A DNA stretch of 64,000 nt from Cloeon dipterum (GCF_949628265.1 NC_088790.1:23626545-23690544), one strand, 5' to 3'; counted from the first letter of the stretch, positions 28,756 to 41,735 are shown. Numbers and translations are program-made. Notes: generated from the sequence alone by a model not told the origin.

Positions 28756-31178
28756 TTAACACGCCGGGAGGGATCTGCAGAAAATTAAAAATAAAATTGG
28801 ATCTATAATAATTAATAACGAGGATATGAACAGCTGTTTTAATTCGTGGTAAATTAATTGAATTTATATGTAACCTGTAATCTAGGCTCGTAATATTTTG
28901 ACTCAACAATTGTATCGTTTTACCCGTTTTACAGAGACTTGAAAATTCTCCCAAAAATATATTAGTTCAATGAAAATTTTAAATAATACTAACCAATTGA
29001 AGTTTCATAATATCATTGATTAAAATATTTTAGTTTTTTTTTTAAATTATGTTCAGGGAAAATTAAAAAATACATTTCATTCCTTTGGAGCTGCATGATT
29101 TGAATTAAAAAATGTCCCTATATTGTTTAATTGAGCTCAAATTTACCACAAACTAAAATTCAGCATAAAAAATATAAAAAAAATTACCTCTCGAAATTTT
29201 CGCATGGTTCGGCAAGTTTGTGTCGGACCAAGAAATTAGAAATAATCGAAGCCACCTTGTCCGGAGAGTCTTCATGGACAGTGTGTCCGCAGTGGGATAG
29301 AACTTGCATTTGAAATTTTCCTGAAAGATTAAAATGGTAAATTTTTGGACTAACTCCAAAGATTACACAGCGCTTGCTTTTACCTTGCATCTGACCGACA
29401 GTGAGAGCCTTGTCCAGCCTGTCGATTCCCGCCAAGAGCAGCATTTTATCCACTGGAAGTTCGAGGAAAGTTTGCGACAGACCTTGGAACCAGCTGGGCC
29501 AGTGTTGTTCAGTCTTTCGCAAATCGATTCGCCACGTGAATCCGTTCTTCTCCTAAAACAAAACGTTTAATTAGATTCAAGAGACAGTATTTTTTGTTTT
29601 ACCTCTTCCCCCGGAGGAGGCATTTCAGGCTGCTCAGCCGCCTTTTCCTTATCGCCGTCCACCTCGCTTTCTTCCTCCAAAATCTCCGTACAAGCGATGC
29701 TGTTCGAGCTTCCAGCTTCGTGGCTTATCATGGTGACGCCAACCTCGCCTGTTTTAATACTCTTCAGCTGCCCTGGAACCGAAACCTTCGCCGACTCGCA
29801 ATTCCTGATTTGACCGCTGCGCACACTGATAAACAAAAACAAAATTTAGAAAATTAATTAAGCAGGGGTTGCAATTTTTTTTTAATTTGAAAATATCCAA
29901 TTGAAATACTCTTTTTGAAAAATATCATTTTTTTCTTGAAAATGGTGATTGCAAGGGGCAAATTTCCCCACCACAGAGGTCAGTATATCCCTTTTTCAAA
30001 ATTTTTACATATTTTCACAAAGTTACAGTAGAAAACGCCAGCCTTTGGTCCACATGTACCACACATGCTAATAAAAGCGTACTAAAAAAGCACGCTAATA
30101 ACAAAGGTTGAAATTAAATTTAATGCATCTCTAATAATTTTTTTAACAGCAAGTTCTGGTTAATTTATTACCAGAGGGATTTTATTTTTATTAATTATTA
30201 TTTTTTTCTAATTTGGCAAAATTTTATTATAAAAATGAAGCTTTATGAAGTCCTACCTCCACTCAATTGCGTGTTCAAGAGAGTTGAAAGTGGAAGGCCT
30301 GCCTCTGAGGAAGCTCTGCATGGAGGTGAGGGCCTCCATGGCCGTGCCTTCAACCACGTCGATGACGACCACCCCGACCAGATTGGCAATCAGGTCCATG
30401 TGAGCGATGTGCACGGCGACCGCTCCCCCCATCGAATGGCCCATCAGTAGGACAGGCTCCGGGCGGTCTCGGAAAAGGTGCTCCACCACCTTGCCCACGT
30501 CCCTCGCTAGGGTGTCTGCAGAGAGGTCGTCGTCGTTCGAGGTCACCGTCTCACCGTGCCCGCGCAGGTCAATCGCCACCACCTCACAGTGCACCATTCC
30601 CGTCACTTCTTGCTGAAATTTCAGATTTGTTAAAATATCTCAATTATTGCGATTATCACATAAGAATTAAAATAAACATTTTTCTTAATGGTTCAGCTCT
30701 GCGCAGAAATTGCAATTTCCCTTTCCAGATAATTTAATTTAAATTTCATGTTTAGAATATGAGATTGATTTTTTTTAAAACTAAATATAAAGTGATTAAA
30801 TTCATATTCAAATAAAATTTAGGTGCACGGTAAAAAGAGTTAAATTAAAAATTCCATGCGTACTGCGAATAGAGACCAGGTGAGGGCTGAAAAGCCACCG
30901 CCATGAAGCAGACACAAAATCGGGTTGCCCTCCTCGCCAGCCGTGTAGGCGCAGAAAGTGTCCGTCTCGGACACCACGACAGAATGCTTTTCCTTGAAGT
31001 ACAGGTCCCAAGTAGTGGGAGTGTAATCTCGAGACTTTCGGCTTGTCATTCTAAAAACGTTTTCAATTTTATTGTAATAATCTACGCATAAATCAATTTG
31101 TGATACTAGCCTGTTTGGATAAGAGAGACCAGTTGGAGGTAGCCTGGATTTAAGTATGGATTTTTGCAAAGATGACAT
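28756..31178 (-). CDS. Ppme1: Protein phosphatase methylesterase 1
   Basis: Exons in transcript order: 31178-31111, 31050-30864, 30612-30257, 29825-29603, 29552-29384, 29320-29188 and 28774-28756. They give 384 residues, close to the 386 of human PPME1. It is an alpha/beta-hydrolase: oxyanion segment LLHGGGFSALTW, nucleophile Ser145 in GHSMGG, Asp170 in VVVIDVVEG and His347 in SHCGH. The Ser-Asp spacing equals the human enzyme's. From family knowledge it removes the C-terminal methyl ester from the PP2A catalytic subunit and so affects holoenzyme assembly. An acidic insert (about 248-278) follows AIEWSVRSGQIRN. The last coding exon is only 19 nt and ends SLPAC. The first intron uses a GC donor. 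The gene runs head to head with HELLS. Confidence 0.94.
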
Positions 31179-32549
31179 CACACGACACTTGAGGGTTGCT
31201 TCTTCTTCAGCAATCGGACCACCTTAATTACACATATAAATGATGTGTGAGCAGAAAAATAGCTCGAGAAGTCATTTTGTTTGATAGGAAATTAAGACGC
31301 CTGTTTCACTAACCAAAAATCTTAGCTGCAATCGATCACAATTATGTATCCTGTGAGATTTTTGTTTATTAAAATGAGTATGTATATCTTCGTGACACTT
31401 ATTTAACAGATAGGGTGCTCTGGACTCGCACTAATCCGGCAGGGGTTCCTATTCTTTCCCGTCAACAGTCAAGTTCAATGCCCTTGACTTTGTTTTGTTT
31501 TCGTGTTTTTCTTGTCTTCCTTCGACCAGAGCGGACCAGAGACCAGACAAATGAGGGGCGTGGAGCGAGTGTAATGAAATGAGTTTCAATTTGGCAGCAC
31601 TGGCCGCGAGAAAGGTGTACATGACGAGGGCGTGGTGCCAGTTTGTGCAAATAAGACATATTTTATATCAATTAAAAATATTGAAATACATGATCAATAA
31701 ACTACTAATTACAAATTTAAAGAACCCATTGGCTAGTTTCTTAAATTTAGAGTCCATCCTTTACATTCTTTTAGCCAATTTTCATGTCCTTTGATTCGTC
31801 AGTGTAAATAGCAAAGGCATCTGCACAACTACACAGCCGCTTCAGCTGCTTGTGTTTGTTTGCGCTGTTGCCTGACGCACGGAAAGAAAATTTCCCGCGC
31901 ATTGTCTAGATTTGTAGGTTTCACTTTCACATTCACGTTGCCGCTGTATGGTGAGGGGTGACATAATAATTCGCTCTCTTCCCGGCAGTTAAATTTTGCT
32001 TCGGAGCTCGGTAAATATTATTACGATTTCTAACAATGCAGATAATCCTACGAATTTGTGGCAGTAGCATTATTATTTATCACATAAATATATTACCTTT
32101 TGATTTAGAATTATGTCGAAATATTGTGGTGGATTAGATACACATATGATGTGTAACACATGAGTAAAAAACAAAACATAAGTTCATTGATTACGTCAGT
32201 TAGATGTATAGTTAAATGCACGACGTGTTTGACTGTTTACTGTTTTGTTTTATTTAATGAAGCTATTTATTATTATGGTGTCAAAATACGTAGATAGATA
32301 CTTTCAAATTATTAAATTTATTTGTGTTAATGTCACTGAAAATATTTCTAACACGTGTTACTAGAGACCTCACACTTTTCGACCACACTTCTCGGTAGCA
32401 TAATACGGTGCTAAATAAGCGTGATTCTCGTAATTTAGGAGAAAAACGAGAAGTACATAGTGTGAGCAAACCTCAGAAGAATTTCATGCTATGTACTTAT
32501 TTTAAAATTTCAGAATTTTCCAGTGTGCAAGTTTTGTATGGTATCAACC
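31179..32549. promoter_or_regulatory. Divergent Ppme1/HELLS promoter region with E2F-type site
   Basis: No coding exon is seen in these 1.37 kb. TTTCCCGCGC at 31891-31900 matches the E2F/DP consensus. GC content is locally raised at about 31820-32000. A 5' UTR exon of HELLS probably ends before the AG at 32518-32520 or 32522 region, since a polypyrimidine-AG precedes the first ATG. Confidence 0.5.
31891..31900 (+). promoter_or_regulatory. E2F/DP-type site
   Basis: TTTCCCGCGC fits the E2F consensus TTTSSCGC. It lies about 650 bp before the HELLS start and 710 bp before the Ppme1 start. HELLS is a known proliferation-linked, E2F-associated gene in mammals, so control of HELLS is the likelier role. 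Confidence 0.45.
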
Positions 32550-35500
32550 ATGGAGATTGCAACAAATTTGGATCTCGTGAAGAAAAAAGAATTTGAATCT
32601 GATGTGAAGACTGAAATTAGCTGCAGCCGAGGATCATCGCCTGATTCAGGCAACTACGATGGTTCGGAATCATTGGATGAAGATTCCAACTCGGACGAGG
32701 TCAAGATCACTCCAGAGATGGTAGCTGAGGAGGAGGAACTTGAGAAGCAGCGGCAGTTGGACGAGGACGCTGAATTAAGGAAGGCCAAGGTTGGTTTAAA
32801 GTGTTTTTGTGTAAGGCTTTTGATGCATACTACTTTTGAATTACACAGGAAAAGTGTGAGGAGGAGGAGACTGAGAAAAGACTGCAGAGACTGTCTATTT
32901 TGTTGGGCCAGAGCGAGTTCTTCTCAAACTTCATTGCCCAGAGGATCGAGGAGCAGAAGAAGCAGGAGCAGCCCGCCGAAGTCAATGAAAAGTGCGTGCT
33001 TGGAATTATAATTTATTGCTCTTTATTAATTTTTAATTAGGCCGTCAAAACGTGGAAAGAAAGCTAAGAAGGAAGCCGAGGCCACCGCTAAGCAGTATAT
33101 GGAGGATAAGGTTTGGTCTGATTTTTTGTATTTGAGAAGATATAAAGTTATTATCTCACCAGGCTAAGCTGGAGAAGAGGAAAAAGGAGGTGAAAGAGGA
33201 GCTGGAAGTCAGGAGTGAGTACAAATTGCGGACGAAAATCTCTCCTATGGGAATAGAGGTTGATGCAAGACAACCCTTCTTGCTTGAAGGAGCCTGTATG
33301 AGAGACTACCAGGTGGATGGGTATGAGTGGCTCAAGGTAACAAGCTGGCTTACAAAAAATTGAGCATGATTTACAAATTTACACTAACGAATTCTTAAAT
33401 TTTTACAGCTGCTCTACATTAACGGAGTGAATGGAATTCTGGCTGATGAAATGGGCCTAGGAAAGACAATCCAGACAATCGCCTTGATCTGCTACATGAT
33501 CGAGAACAAACTGAAGGGCCCGTTCCTGATCGTGGCTCCACTGTCCACGTTGTCCAACTGGATCAACGAGTTCACCTTGTTCTGTCCAAGAGTAAAAATC
33601 CAAATTTTGACCAAAACTTCTATATTAATTGGTTATTAGGTGCCTGTGTTGTTGTATCACGGCACGCAGGACGAGCGGCGCCTGCTGGGCTCAAAGATTG
33701 GCAAGCTCAACACGGTGCAGTGCGAGGATTTCGAGGGGAGGGCATACCCTGTGGTCGTCACGTCCTACGAAGTGGCCATGCGAGACAAGGACGTGCTGCA
33801 AAGGCGTAACTGGGAGATTGTTGCCATTGACGAGGGCCACAGAATAAAAAATCACAAGTGCAGACTTGGAAGGTAGTTTTATAGCTGGGCTATTTAAATT
33901 AAATTTTATAGATTTGTTAATTAATAACTAAAGGCGAATGGAATTAATTATTCCGATGATAAGTTTTAAGGTTTTGTACTATTAAAACATTAATAATTCA
34001 TCTTAAATTATTTTCTAGGGAGATGCGGCTGTACAACAGTAAATGTCGCGTGCTGCTGACGGGCACGCCTCTTCAGAACGACCTGAAAGAGCTGTGGTCT
34101 CTGTTGAACTACCTGATTCCTGACGTGTTCGCCGACCTGTCCGCCTTCGAAAGCTGGTTTGTCGTAACGGACATGAGCAACGAGACAGGCGACCGCGACC
34201 TTACAAACCAGATGATTGTGGAGCGTGAGCAAAAGGACCATATCATCGCAAAGATGCACAAAATCCTGCAGCCATTCATGCTGCGTCGCATGAAGTGCGA
34301 CATTGACTTAAAGCTGCCGCCAAAAAAGGAACTGCTCGTCTTCACACCCATGACCCCGGAGCAGACTGATCTTTACAAACACATTCTGCATAGGACCATT
34401 CACGACAAGGTTCTGGAGGATAAGGTAATTTAATTTAAATCGATTTCAATCAGCAGTTTGACAAGGCCAGATTTTTGGTGTTTAAATTTTTTCTAATAAA
34501 TGCTTTTGGATTGCAGTTGAAGAAGGAGAAGGAAGAAGAGTTGAAAAGGGAGATCCTGAGTGATGATCGAGGAGGATGTGTGGCCAAAAGACTGAGGAAA
34601 AGCAAGGCTACTGTTAAGTACAACATGGACAGGCTTACTGATGCGGAATTGTGAGTGCATTTTGTTGTTTTCTGTTAGCAATTATTTAATATAAAAAATT
34701 ATACAAGAAAATATTTCTAATCCTGTATGTTGCAGTTTTTGGTAAATTAATTTAATTGTTTTCCTGGTGTTTTAGTTTCATAATAAAATGTATATTCCAG
34801 AAAAATTAGATGCTTAACCACAGTATAGGTGAACTTAACAAAAATTATTTAATTTTTTAATGAATCTGCAAAATAAAAAAAAATACGCTAGGTTACACAA
34901 ATGAAATAAATTCACCACCAACTAATATTCAATTCTACCTCTTTTTTACAAATTAATTTGGATTTTCTGCTGCTTCAGTGAGGAGAGGTACAACGCCAAT
35001 CTTGAATACCACACTCAGATGAATTCAGGAAGCCAATCTACCTTCATGAAGAACTGCATTGAGCAAGGCGTGATAACCAGCTTGAATCCGTGCAGCATTG
35101 TGGTCGATCTGAGAAAGGTGGTCAACCACCCGTACCTCATTCAAATGCCTCTGGTCCAAGGCACCAAGGAGCCGCTCATCGACGAAAATCTAGTACTTAA
35201 AGCTGGCAAAATGCTCGTCCTAGACGCCATGCTGGCAAAACTCAAGTCAAGAGGGCACAAGGTTCGTTGAAGAGTAAATTGGCTGAAATATTATCAGTTT
35301 GAATAACAAAATCCGTTTTATTTCTCAGGTGCTAATCTTCTCGCAGTGGAGGTCGGTTCTGGATTTGATCGAGGAGTTCATGCTGCTGCGCGGCTACAAC
35401 TATTGCCGCCTGGACGGCTCGACTAAAGTGATGGACCGGGCGCAGAGTATCTCCGCCTTCAACAAGGACCCCAAGATCTTTGCCTTCCTGCTCTCAACCA

Positions 35501-36256
35501 GGGCCGGAGGACTCGGCATCAATCTCACTGCCGCCGACACTGTCATCATCTATGACAGCGACTGGGTCAGTTTCATAATTTTATTTTTGGTTAATTTTAA
35601 CAAATTCAAATGCAAAAATATACATTACGGGCCCGCAAGAACGCCCTGAAAATAAACAATTTTTAAATATCGCCTTTAACTTTTATCGAGGAGAATTTCT
35701 TGAAATTCTTAAATTACATCATGAGAAAATTAACTAAATTTGTCGTTCTAGAATCCTCAATGTGATCTGCAAGCTCAAGACCGTTGCCACCGGATTGGGC
35801 AGACGAAGCCTGTCGTGGTGTACCGGCTGACAACGGACGGCACGATTGACCGCCGTATGGTCGAGAGAGCCACTGGCAAGAGGCGTCTCGAGAAACTCAT
35901 CATCAAACAGGGACACTTTGTTGGCCACAAGAACATCAAGAAGCTCGAGTCAAATGGTGAGCTGTCGCCTGAGGAACTGCTCAAGCTGCTCAACTCCAAG
36001 GACTACACCAGAGAAGTGCAGGCCAATGGATATGGTGAGAAATGCTGTTGCATTTAAAGATTTTTAACTTAAATTATAAAAATAGTTGAATTTTATTAAA
36101 TTTGAAATGCATTTTGTCGCAGTTTTTAGTGATGCTGAGCTGAATCAACTGCTGGATAGAAGTGAGATGCTTGAGGATTCTGCTGCCAAGACAAAGAAGC
36201 CCTCAAAAAGGAAACTTGCTAGTGAGGACGCCCCGAAGCTGTTTGAAGTGCTGTGA
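32550..36256 (+). CDS. Hells: Lymphoid-specific helicase HELLS/LSH (SNF2 remodeller)
   Basis: Exons: 32550-32789, 32849-32991, 33041-33110, 33163-33336, 33409-33591, 33640-33872, 34019-34424, 34517-34650, 34979-35261, 35329-35565, 35752-36034 and 36123-36256 (TGA). They give 839 residues, against 838 in human. An acidic coiled-coil N-terminus (about 40-200) precedes the SNF2 core: [12 protein letters not shown], Walker A DEMGLGKT (about 221-228), Walker B DEGH (334-337), [38 protein letters not shown] and [13 protein letters not shown] (about 710). It is a nuclear ATPase that, with CDCA7 in the family, opens nucleosomal DNA for methylation and repair. ATG 32550 has the better context (CAACCATGG); an in-frame ATG at 32538 would add four residues. 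AATAAA follows at 36403-36408. Confidence 0.94.
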
Positions 36257-37679
36257 GATTCCTAAAATGTTACCTAACTTCTTGATGTGTTCAACATTTA
36301 TTGCATTTGCTAACTGCTGTTGTTTTAATGGTATGCATTCCACCACGCTCAGGGTATTAGACCTATTTTTATCTGTAAAATGACAACACTGATTCCTAAC
36401 AAAATAAAAGGCATTTGTAACTATTTCCCTGACATTTTACTTTCCAACCCTATCTGATCGGATATTTAATAAAGTAAGTTAGTTTTCTCTTGAAATTTCA
36501 TCAGCGTATGAAATTTTTATTCTTTGAGGTATGAATGATAGTCTCCTTTTAATTAAATGTGCAGAGCTGCTAATAAACCAGCATTATTGAAAAAAGTAAT
36601 GCACGAAATTGGTGATTAAATAGTTTAATTTCATGCAGTTAAAATATTTTGCAATATTTTTGTAAGAGGATATGAGAAATAATGTTTTATCTCAGCATTG
36701 CTCTGAAACTTGTATAATTTTTCAATGAAATTCGTCAATTAAATAATTTTCGTAAAAAGTAGATAAAAAGAAAAGTGAAAAATTCTGGTGGAAAGTAAAT
36801 GCAACAATTCAATTATGTATGACCCTTCATTTTCGGATGGTTAATACAATGCTCTCCACTTTAAAAGATTAAAAATTACGCAGCAATTCTGACGCCTGCA
36901 TGTGATGCGAGTTAATCAGTTTCGGATAAATAAATTGCTGCCTTATTGGTATTAAACGGTGCTTCAAAATGTAATTTTTGAAGCCACTTTTTGTTAATTT
37001 ATAATGACGATTTTTAATAAATATATCATAGACTGTATTAAATTTGTGATCTGGGCGTAGGTTTTTGTCGAAATATAGTTAAGCGGAAGACAAAAATCTC
37101 TTAAATATTCCAAATTTTCTGCTCAGATTAGTATTTATTAATGTTCGGAAAAATTACATGTTTAATTCTTCCTCTCAGAATTTCTCTACCCATATAAATC
37201 CCTACTAGTATGTATCAAGCGCAATTCAAGATTTTAAATTTCAGCTTCATTACTACAAGAAAATTTGGATCAATTTGAAATAAATGGGTTTGTTTAGTCC
37301 CATGGATATTTTCCATTGAAGTTTATTATTAAATAAAACATGGAGCCCAGAACAAACCATAAAAGGATAAAATATTGTAAGAAAATTGTAAAACCAAATT
37401 TAAAGTTGCAATTTTTATTCAACCTAGATGAAATTTGACGAGAAAAATCAATTAATCCAAAATTCTCGGAGGTGCATCCAACATTAGAATTTTAATTTTA
37501 TTTTTAACTTCAACAATTTTTAAAACTCCGAAATTGCCATATCGAAAAAAATCGGTCAACCTATCATCTTAAAGGGCCTCCTTGAATTATGTTGCATGGA
37601 TTAAGGTTTCATTAAGCTACATTCATATAAAAAATTACCCTGGTTTCATGTAGCTTTAAATTTGTATCTGCGGTGCAGA
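36257..37679. other. HELLS 3' UTR, then AT-rich spacer
   Basis: The first 150-220 bases are probable 3' UTR, with AATAAA at 36403-36408 and another near 36469. The rest is AT-rich with no coding potential, repeat or motif that I could recognise. Confidence 0.55.
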
Positions 37680-38060
37680 GTTATTTTGTAGTAGTGTTAT
37701 GAAAGTGCCTGGTGCGCGCGCGGTTTAATGTTGCTGCATTATTTGTGTGCGGAATCTCTTTGCTTGTCATGCGGCTGACTTTTTTCTCATTTATCCCTCG
37801 TTTTGTTTCCCCCGCCGCGCTAACAGTAATATAAAAAGTATCGTGCACCCTGGGGAGCTCCGCGTCTTCTCGTTTGCATTCCTCCGAGGATCTCTCTTCT
37901 CTCTCAACTTGAGCCTCGCTGTCATTGTAATCTGGCTAAGCGCTCCTCTTTGTGCCGCAAGCCTCGCCGAATAATCATAATTCACGAGCAGGAGTGAAAA
38001 ATAAAACACACACACACAACCCTCCTTGTGCCGCGTTGCATTTCCTGCAAAATCCCTAAA
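37680..38060. other. GC-rich island in the gene desert
   Basis: CpG-rich patch with GTGCGCGCGCGG near 37710 and pyrimidine-rich TCTCTTCTCTC. No open frame looks coding. It is flanked by plain AT-rich DNA (38061-38920, nothing seen). A regulatory element is possible, on composition alone. Confidence 0.3.
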
Positions 38061-38919
38061 TGTAAATCAAACGCAGCGACACCCCGAAAATTGAAAATCT
38101 GATTTCCACGTAGTTTTTTTTAGTATTTTTCAGATACATGCTTCCCAGAAGTAGACTTTGGATTGGCAAAATTCATGGAATTTCAAGTAAGTTAAGCACA
38201 AAATTAACTGAGTGCTCTTTTTCTCTCAAATGTTTTAATTTTTGTGATCATTTTTTGCAATATCTGATTTATTTCAATACTTGAATTTAAAATTCAAACT
38301 GAGGTTAGAGCGGGGTAAAAGTATCCTTGTGTAATAATTTTAATTAAATAAAATATTTAGATGAATTAATGACCTAATTATTTTACTTAAACTTCGATTT
38401 TTAACCTAAAAACACCAAACTAAAATAAGTATCCTAACAATTTTTAATCTACAAAGAACGGGACTGACTATTTATATAAAATTTAATTTCTTCAGATTTT
38501 TCAGAGTTTTGAAAGGGCTTTAAAAATATTTTTATAATTTAAATAACCATGATTATATATTCTAAACGTTAAAAAACGATCATGAAAATATTGCTCAAAC
38601 TTAAATTAAATTGTCAATAGCCGTCCAAATTTCACTCGAGTTAGTCTTTTGAATGAGAAATAACGGAAATTACAGCTAACAATTACAATTTTAAGTTTCA
38701 AAAACACAGTTTCCCTAATTAAAAATATTTTTCGAAATTTTAATTAATTAATATATGTAATTAAAAACTAATTTTCTAGCCTTTATAAAAGCGACGAGAA
38801 AAATTCACACGCTCCTGTATGAAGACAAGAGATATTTTAATTAAAAAGCAAGAGTTTGGACCGTCTCGTGTGTTTTTAATTTTTTTCTGAGAGGTGAAAG
38901 AAAAGGGATTGTTCCAAAA

Positions 38920-40460
38920 TTTGTCGTGCACTCGTGCGTATGCGTGCCGCACGCGTTTTTTAGAGTCTTAAGAGTCGCGGGGATGAAAGAGCGTGAAAAT
39001 AAAAGTGACGAGCTCGAGGGAATTGACGCAGCGTGCGCGCAATATTTGTGATGAAAGTCATCTCCATATACTGTGTGAGCGAGCTTTATTTATTTTTTTT
39101 TTGAACTCGCGCCGCAAACAAAAGAACTAACGAATACGCGGATCTTTAAACCTCCGCTTGCTGCGTTTCGAGCGTAAACAGCCGCTCGCTCGCTGTCACT
39201 CGATAAAATCTGCCGAGCTCTATCACTCATAAAATACAAACTCGAGTGAGCAATTATTATTCTCATTTTATAAAGCTGCTTATCCTGATTTTCAAAAGGT
39301 GTTTTCTGGGAAATTCAAAAATAAAAATTATATTTTTAGCTGTAAATAATGGTTTATTTAGGACAAATTTTGATTATTTTTAATTTATGCAGTGGATTGA
39401 ACAAGATAATTGAGAATTATTTGAAGTAGTTGATCGAATTGTTACATAATTATTCCTTTTCGTGGAACCAGGACAAAAGAGCGAATGAAACCGTTCATCT
39501 CAGCGAGCTGGTTGTCCTTTTTCGTGGTGCTCGCTCGCTCTATAAAAATTTTACAACGCGGATTTGGGCCGAATTATCCGGGCGCGAGGAGGAGGGATGA
39601 AGCAGCAGCAGCGGCGCATTGCAATTTGCAAGGCTGTGGTGTGTGTGTGTGCTTTGTGCTTTGCGCTGGCGGGCAATATCGCGTGTGCGTGTGCCGCAAG
39701 TCGGCGAGGCAGAGCAAGCCAATAGAGGGAAAGAGCATAACTGTGTTGTCGGCGGAGAAATTTTACACCCGTTTTTATTATGCAGTCACAAAAAGTTTGC
39801 AGCGGCAGCGGCAGAGCGAGCGAGAGAGGAAAAGAGAGATGAAATGAGCTGGTTTGCTTGTCGCCGCCGCGCGCCCGGCTGCCTTTTACGAGCCACCCAC
39901 CTTAATAGGCGACTCTCGGAATACCGTATTAGGGGTGCAAGCCCCGACACCGACGACTCGTAATGAAAATGCGCACGACCACCACCACGACGACGACGAC
40001 GACACAGAAAACACGTTAGTTTGCATTTGGCTCTCGGCGCCTGCATTGATTTAGAGCCGCCGTGTTTTTCCCGTCTCTCTGCTCCGGCATCTCTGTTATT
40101 AAATTTATTACCTCGGCGCACACGCGACTGCTCATTTGCCTCCGCCTGCTGTCCGTCCGTCCGTCCTCACCACGACTCGGGGATTTTGCTTTTAATGGCT
40201 GCTCCGCGAGGGGAATAAAATTCTGTCCACTTGCTCGCCGAGCCACCGACACCTCGCATTAAATCGACATATTTCAAAATAACTTTGTTCAGTCTCACTT
40301 TAAATATAAAATGACAATTTGGAATAGAAAGCGGTGAGAAAGGGCACCAACAACTTGGAGAGAAAAGTCGAAATGGGCCCAAACTTAAGTCGTCGCGACA
40401 CGCCTTGCAAACGGAGGGAAACTGTGCCGCACAGCATGCTTTGAGCGCGGGTGGCATATC
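38920..40460. other. GC/CpG-rich islands in the gene desert
   Basis: Two islands, about 38930-39240 and 39480-40260, are rich in GAGCGAG and CGCTCGCTCG strings and are separated by AT-rich DNA. The second has CTATAAAAAT at 39539-39548, a GTGT run near 39640 and an ACC/ACG repeat at 39976-40002. Overlapping open frames are low complexity. They are candidate enhancers or an unannotated promoter; nothing shows transcription. Confidence 0.3.
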
Positions 40461-40497
40461 ACTCAAAACTGTTTCACAACGCGGAAATCAAACGAGA

Positions 40498-40586
40498 TCA
40501 ATGCGGGCAGGTGGGATGCAACGGGTCGTCGCCGCGGTGTACGCGCCCTAGGTTGACGCACGCCATCGGCTCGTATTCCGTCGCAC
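40498..40586 (-). CDS. Candidate orphan terminal exon, 28 residues
   Basis: On the minus strand, a good acceptor (GTTTTGCAG) is followed by 89 GC-rich bases that read ATEYEPMACVNLG...HPTCPH and a TGA at 40500-40498. The first two bases would complete a split codon. The codon choice resembles that of the true exons in this window. No partner exon upstream (higher coordinates) was recognised, and other frames are also open, so this is only a candidate. The family is unknown. Confidence 0.25.
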
Positions 40587-41002
40587 CTGCAAAACACTTC
40601 ATGAAAAACAGCAAGTTTTTGTACATGAGAAAGCATGTTTCGGTTTTCTGGAGGTGACAATTGCAGATGGACCATTTTTTCAATGTCGAGCTTTAGAACA
40701 TCTTGGATTTGACCTTAGACAGAAACGCTGTTCTATTGTAACGAGTAATTGTATATCACTCGTTTAATTTCTTGTATGATTGATATGTTTCGCCATCTGA
40801 GGGATATGTTTGGAAATATTTGTAATTCGCTATTGAGAATATTTGTGAGCCGGCATGAGCGAATGCTTAAGCCTGGCATTAGGAGTGCGTGTCTGGCCGA
40901 GTGCAGCACGTAGCTCGTTGAAGGTGGAATGGCCACGACGGGCCATGTCCACGAATGACGCACGCTTTGATGCGGATCTGCGTACCTTTGTGATTTGAAC
41001 CG

Positions 41003-41734
41003 ATGCTCAAAATCAATTTTTGTGAGTACATTTTTGATGTGAATTTGTTTCCAAATCATTGTTATTCCTCATATGAATTGTGTATTTACTATGGCGAAAT
41101 GTATGTTATTAAGGCAACCTGGCCGATAGGCTGTAGCGTGGACATGGACCAGCTACTATTGTTAGTAGAGGACGAATCAATAGGATGTTTAATACTCGGA
41201 TCGGATTTGTACGAAGATGAGATTGGCTCCGTTGAAGATCGTCAGTTGAAGACCAATTTGTATATTTGTTGAGTATGATTGTGAATGACTAACCATTGAA
41301 CTGAAAGTTATGATTTAATTGCCACTCGTCATTTAGAATTAAATGTGACGGTTTTTAATTGTTTTAAACAAAGCATTCAGTCTATTTCCCCTCTTGCCCC
41401 AAAGAAACTTCTATTCGTTAGACTATTGACTCACTTGAATTATCTAAAATACGAAGTAACCGCATTATACGATGTTAATCAATTTGGCAGGACAAGAGCG
41501 CATCAAATGAAACTGCTGGCCCCGTTTGTAAGTGTGGAAGTGCCCGAAAACTGCTTTCAAGTTCAAAGTTACCGCCTGGGGAATGATCTCCCACCGATTC
41601 TGTTTTTGAACGAAAACTTCAATGCATTAAAAGAGTTTTTAAAAGAACAGTTCCTCAAGAGAAGACAAAATAGACACGCAAAGCTCAAAAACTCAGTTTT
41701 GATGATATTTCAACAGACAAATCTTAATGTATGA
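41003..41734 (+). CDS. Two adjacent open frames of unknown origin
   Basis: Frames of 89 residues (41003-41272) and 129 residues (41345-41734) lie in the same strand and neighbourhood. The second contains a basic C-terminus (KEFLKEQFLKRRQNRHAKLK). Codon use is AT-rich, unlike the conserved genes here, and I recognise no domain. A decayed mobile-element gene, a young gene or chance are all possible. Bases 40587-41002 upstream show no clear feature. Confidence 0.2.
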
Positions 41735-41735
41735 G

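Noticed and set aside
28721-28774. Ppme1 C-terminus read as IPPGVLKGHEYMEIHHF
   Set aside because: That frame does not match the phase of the previous exon. The correct phase gives SLPAC and a stop, with the length and pattern expected of the family.
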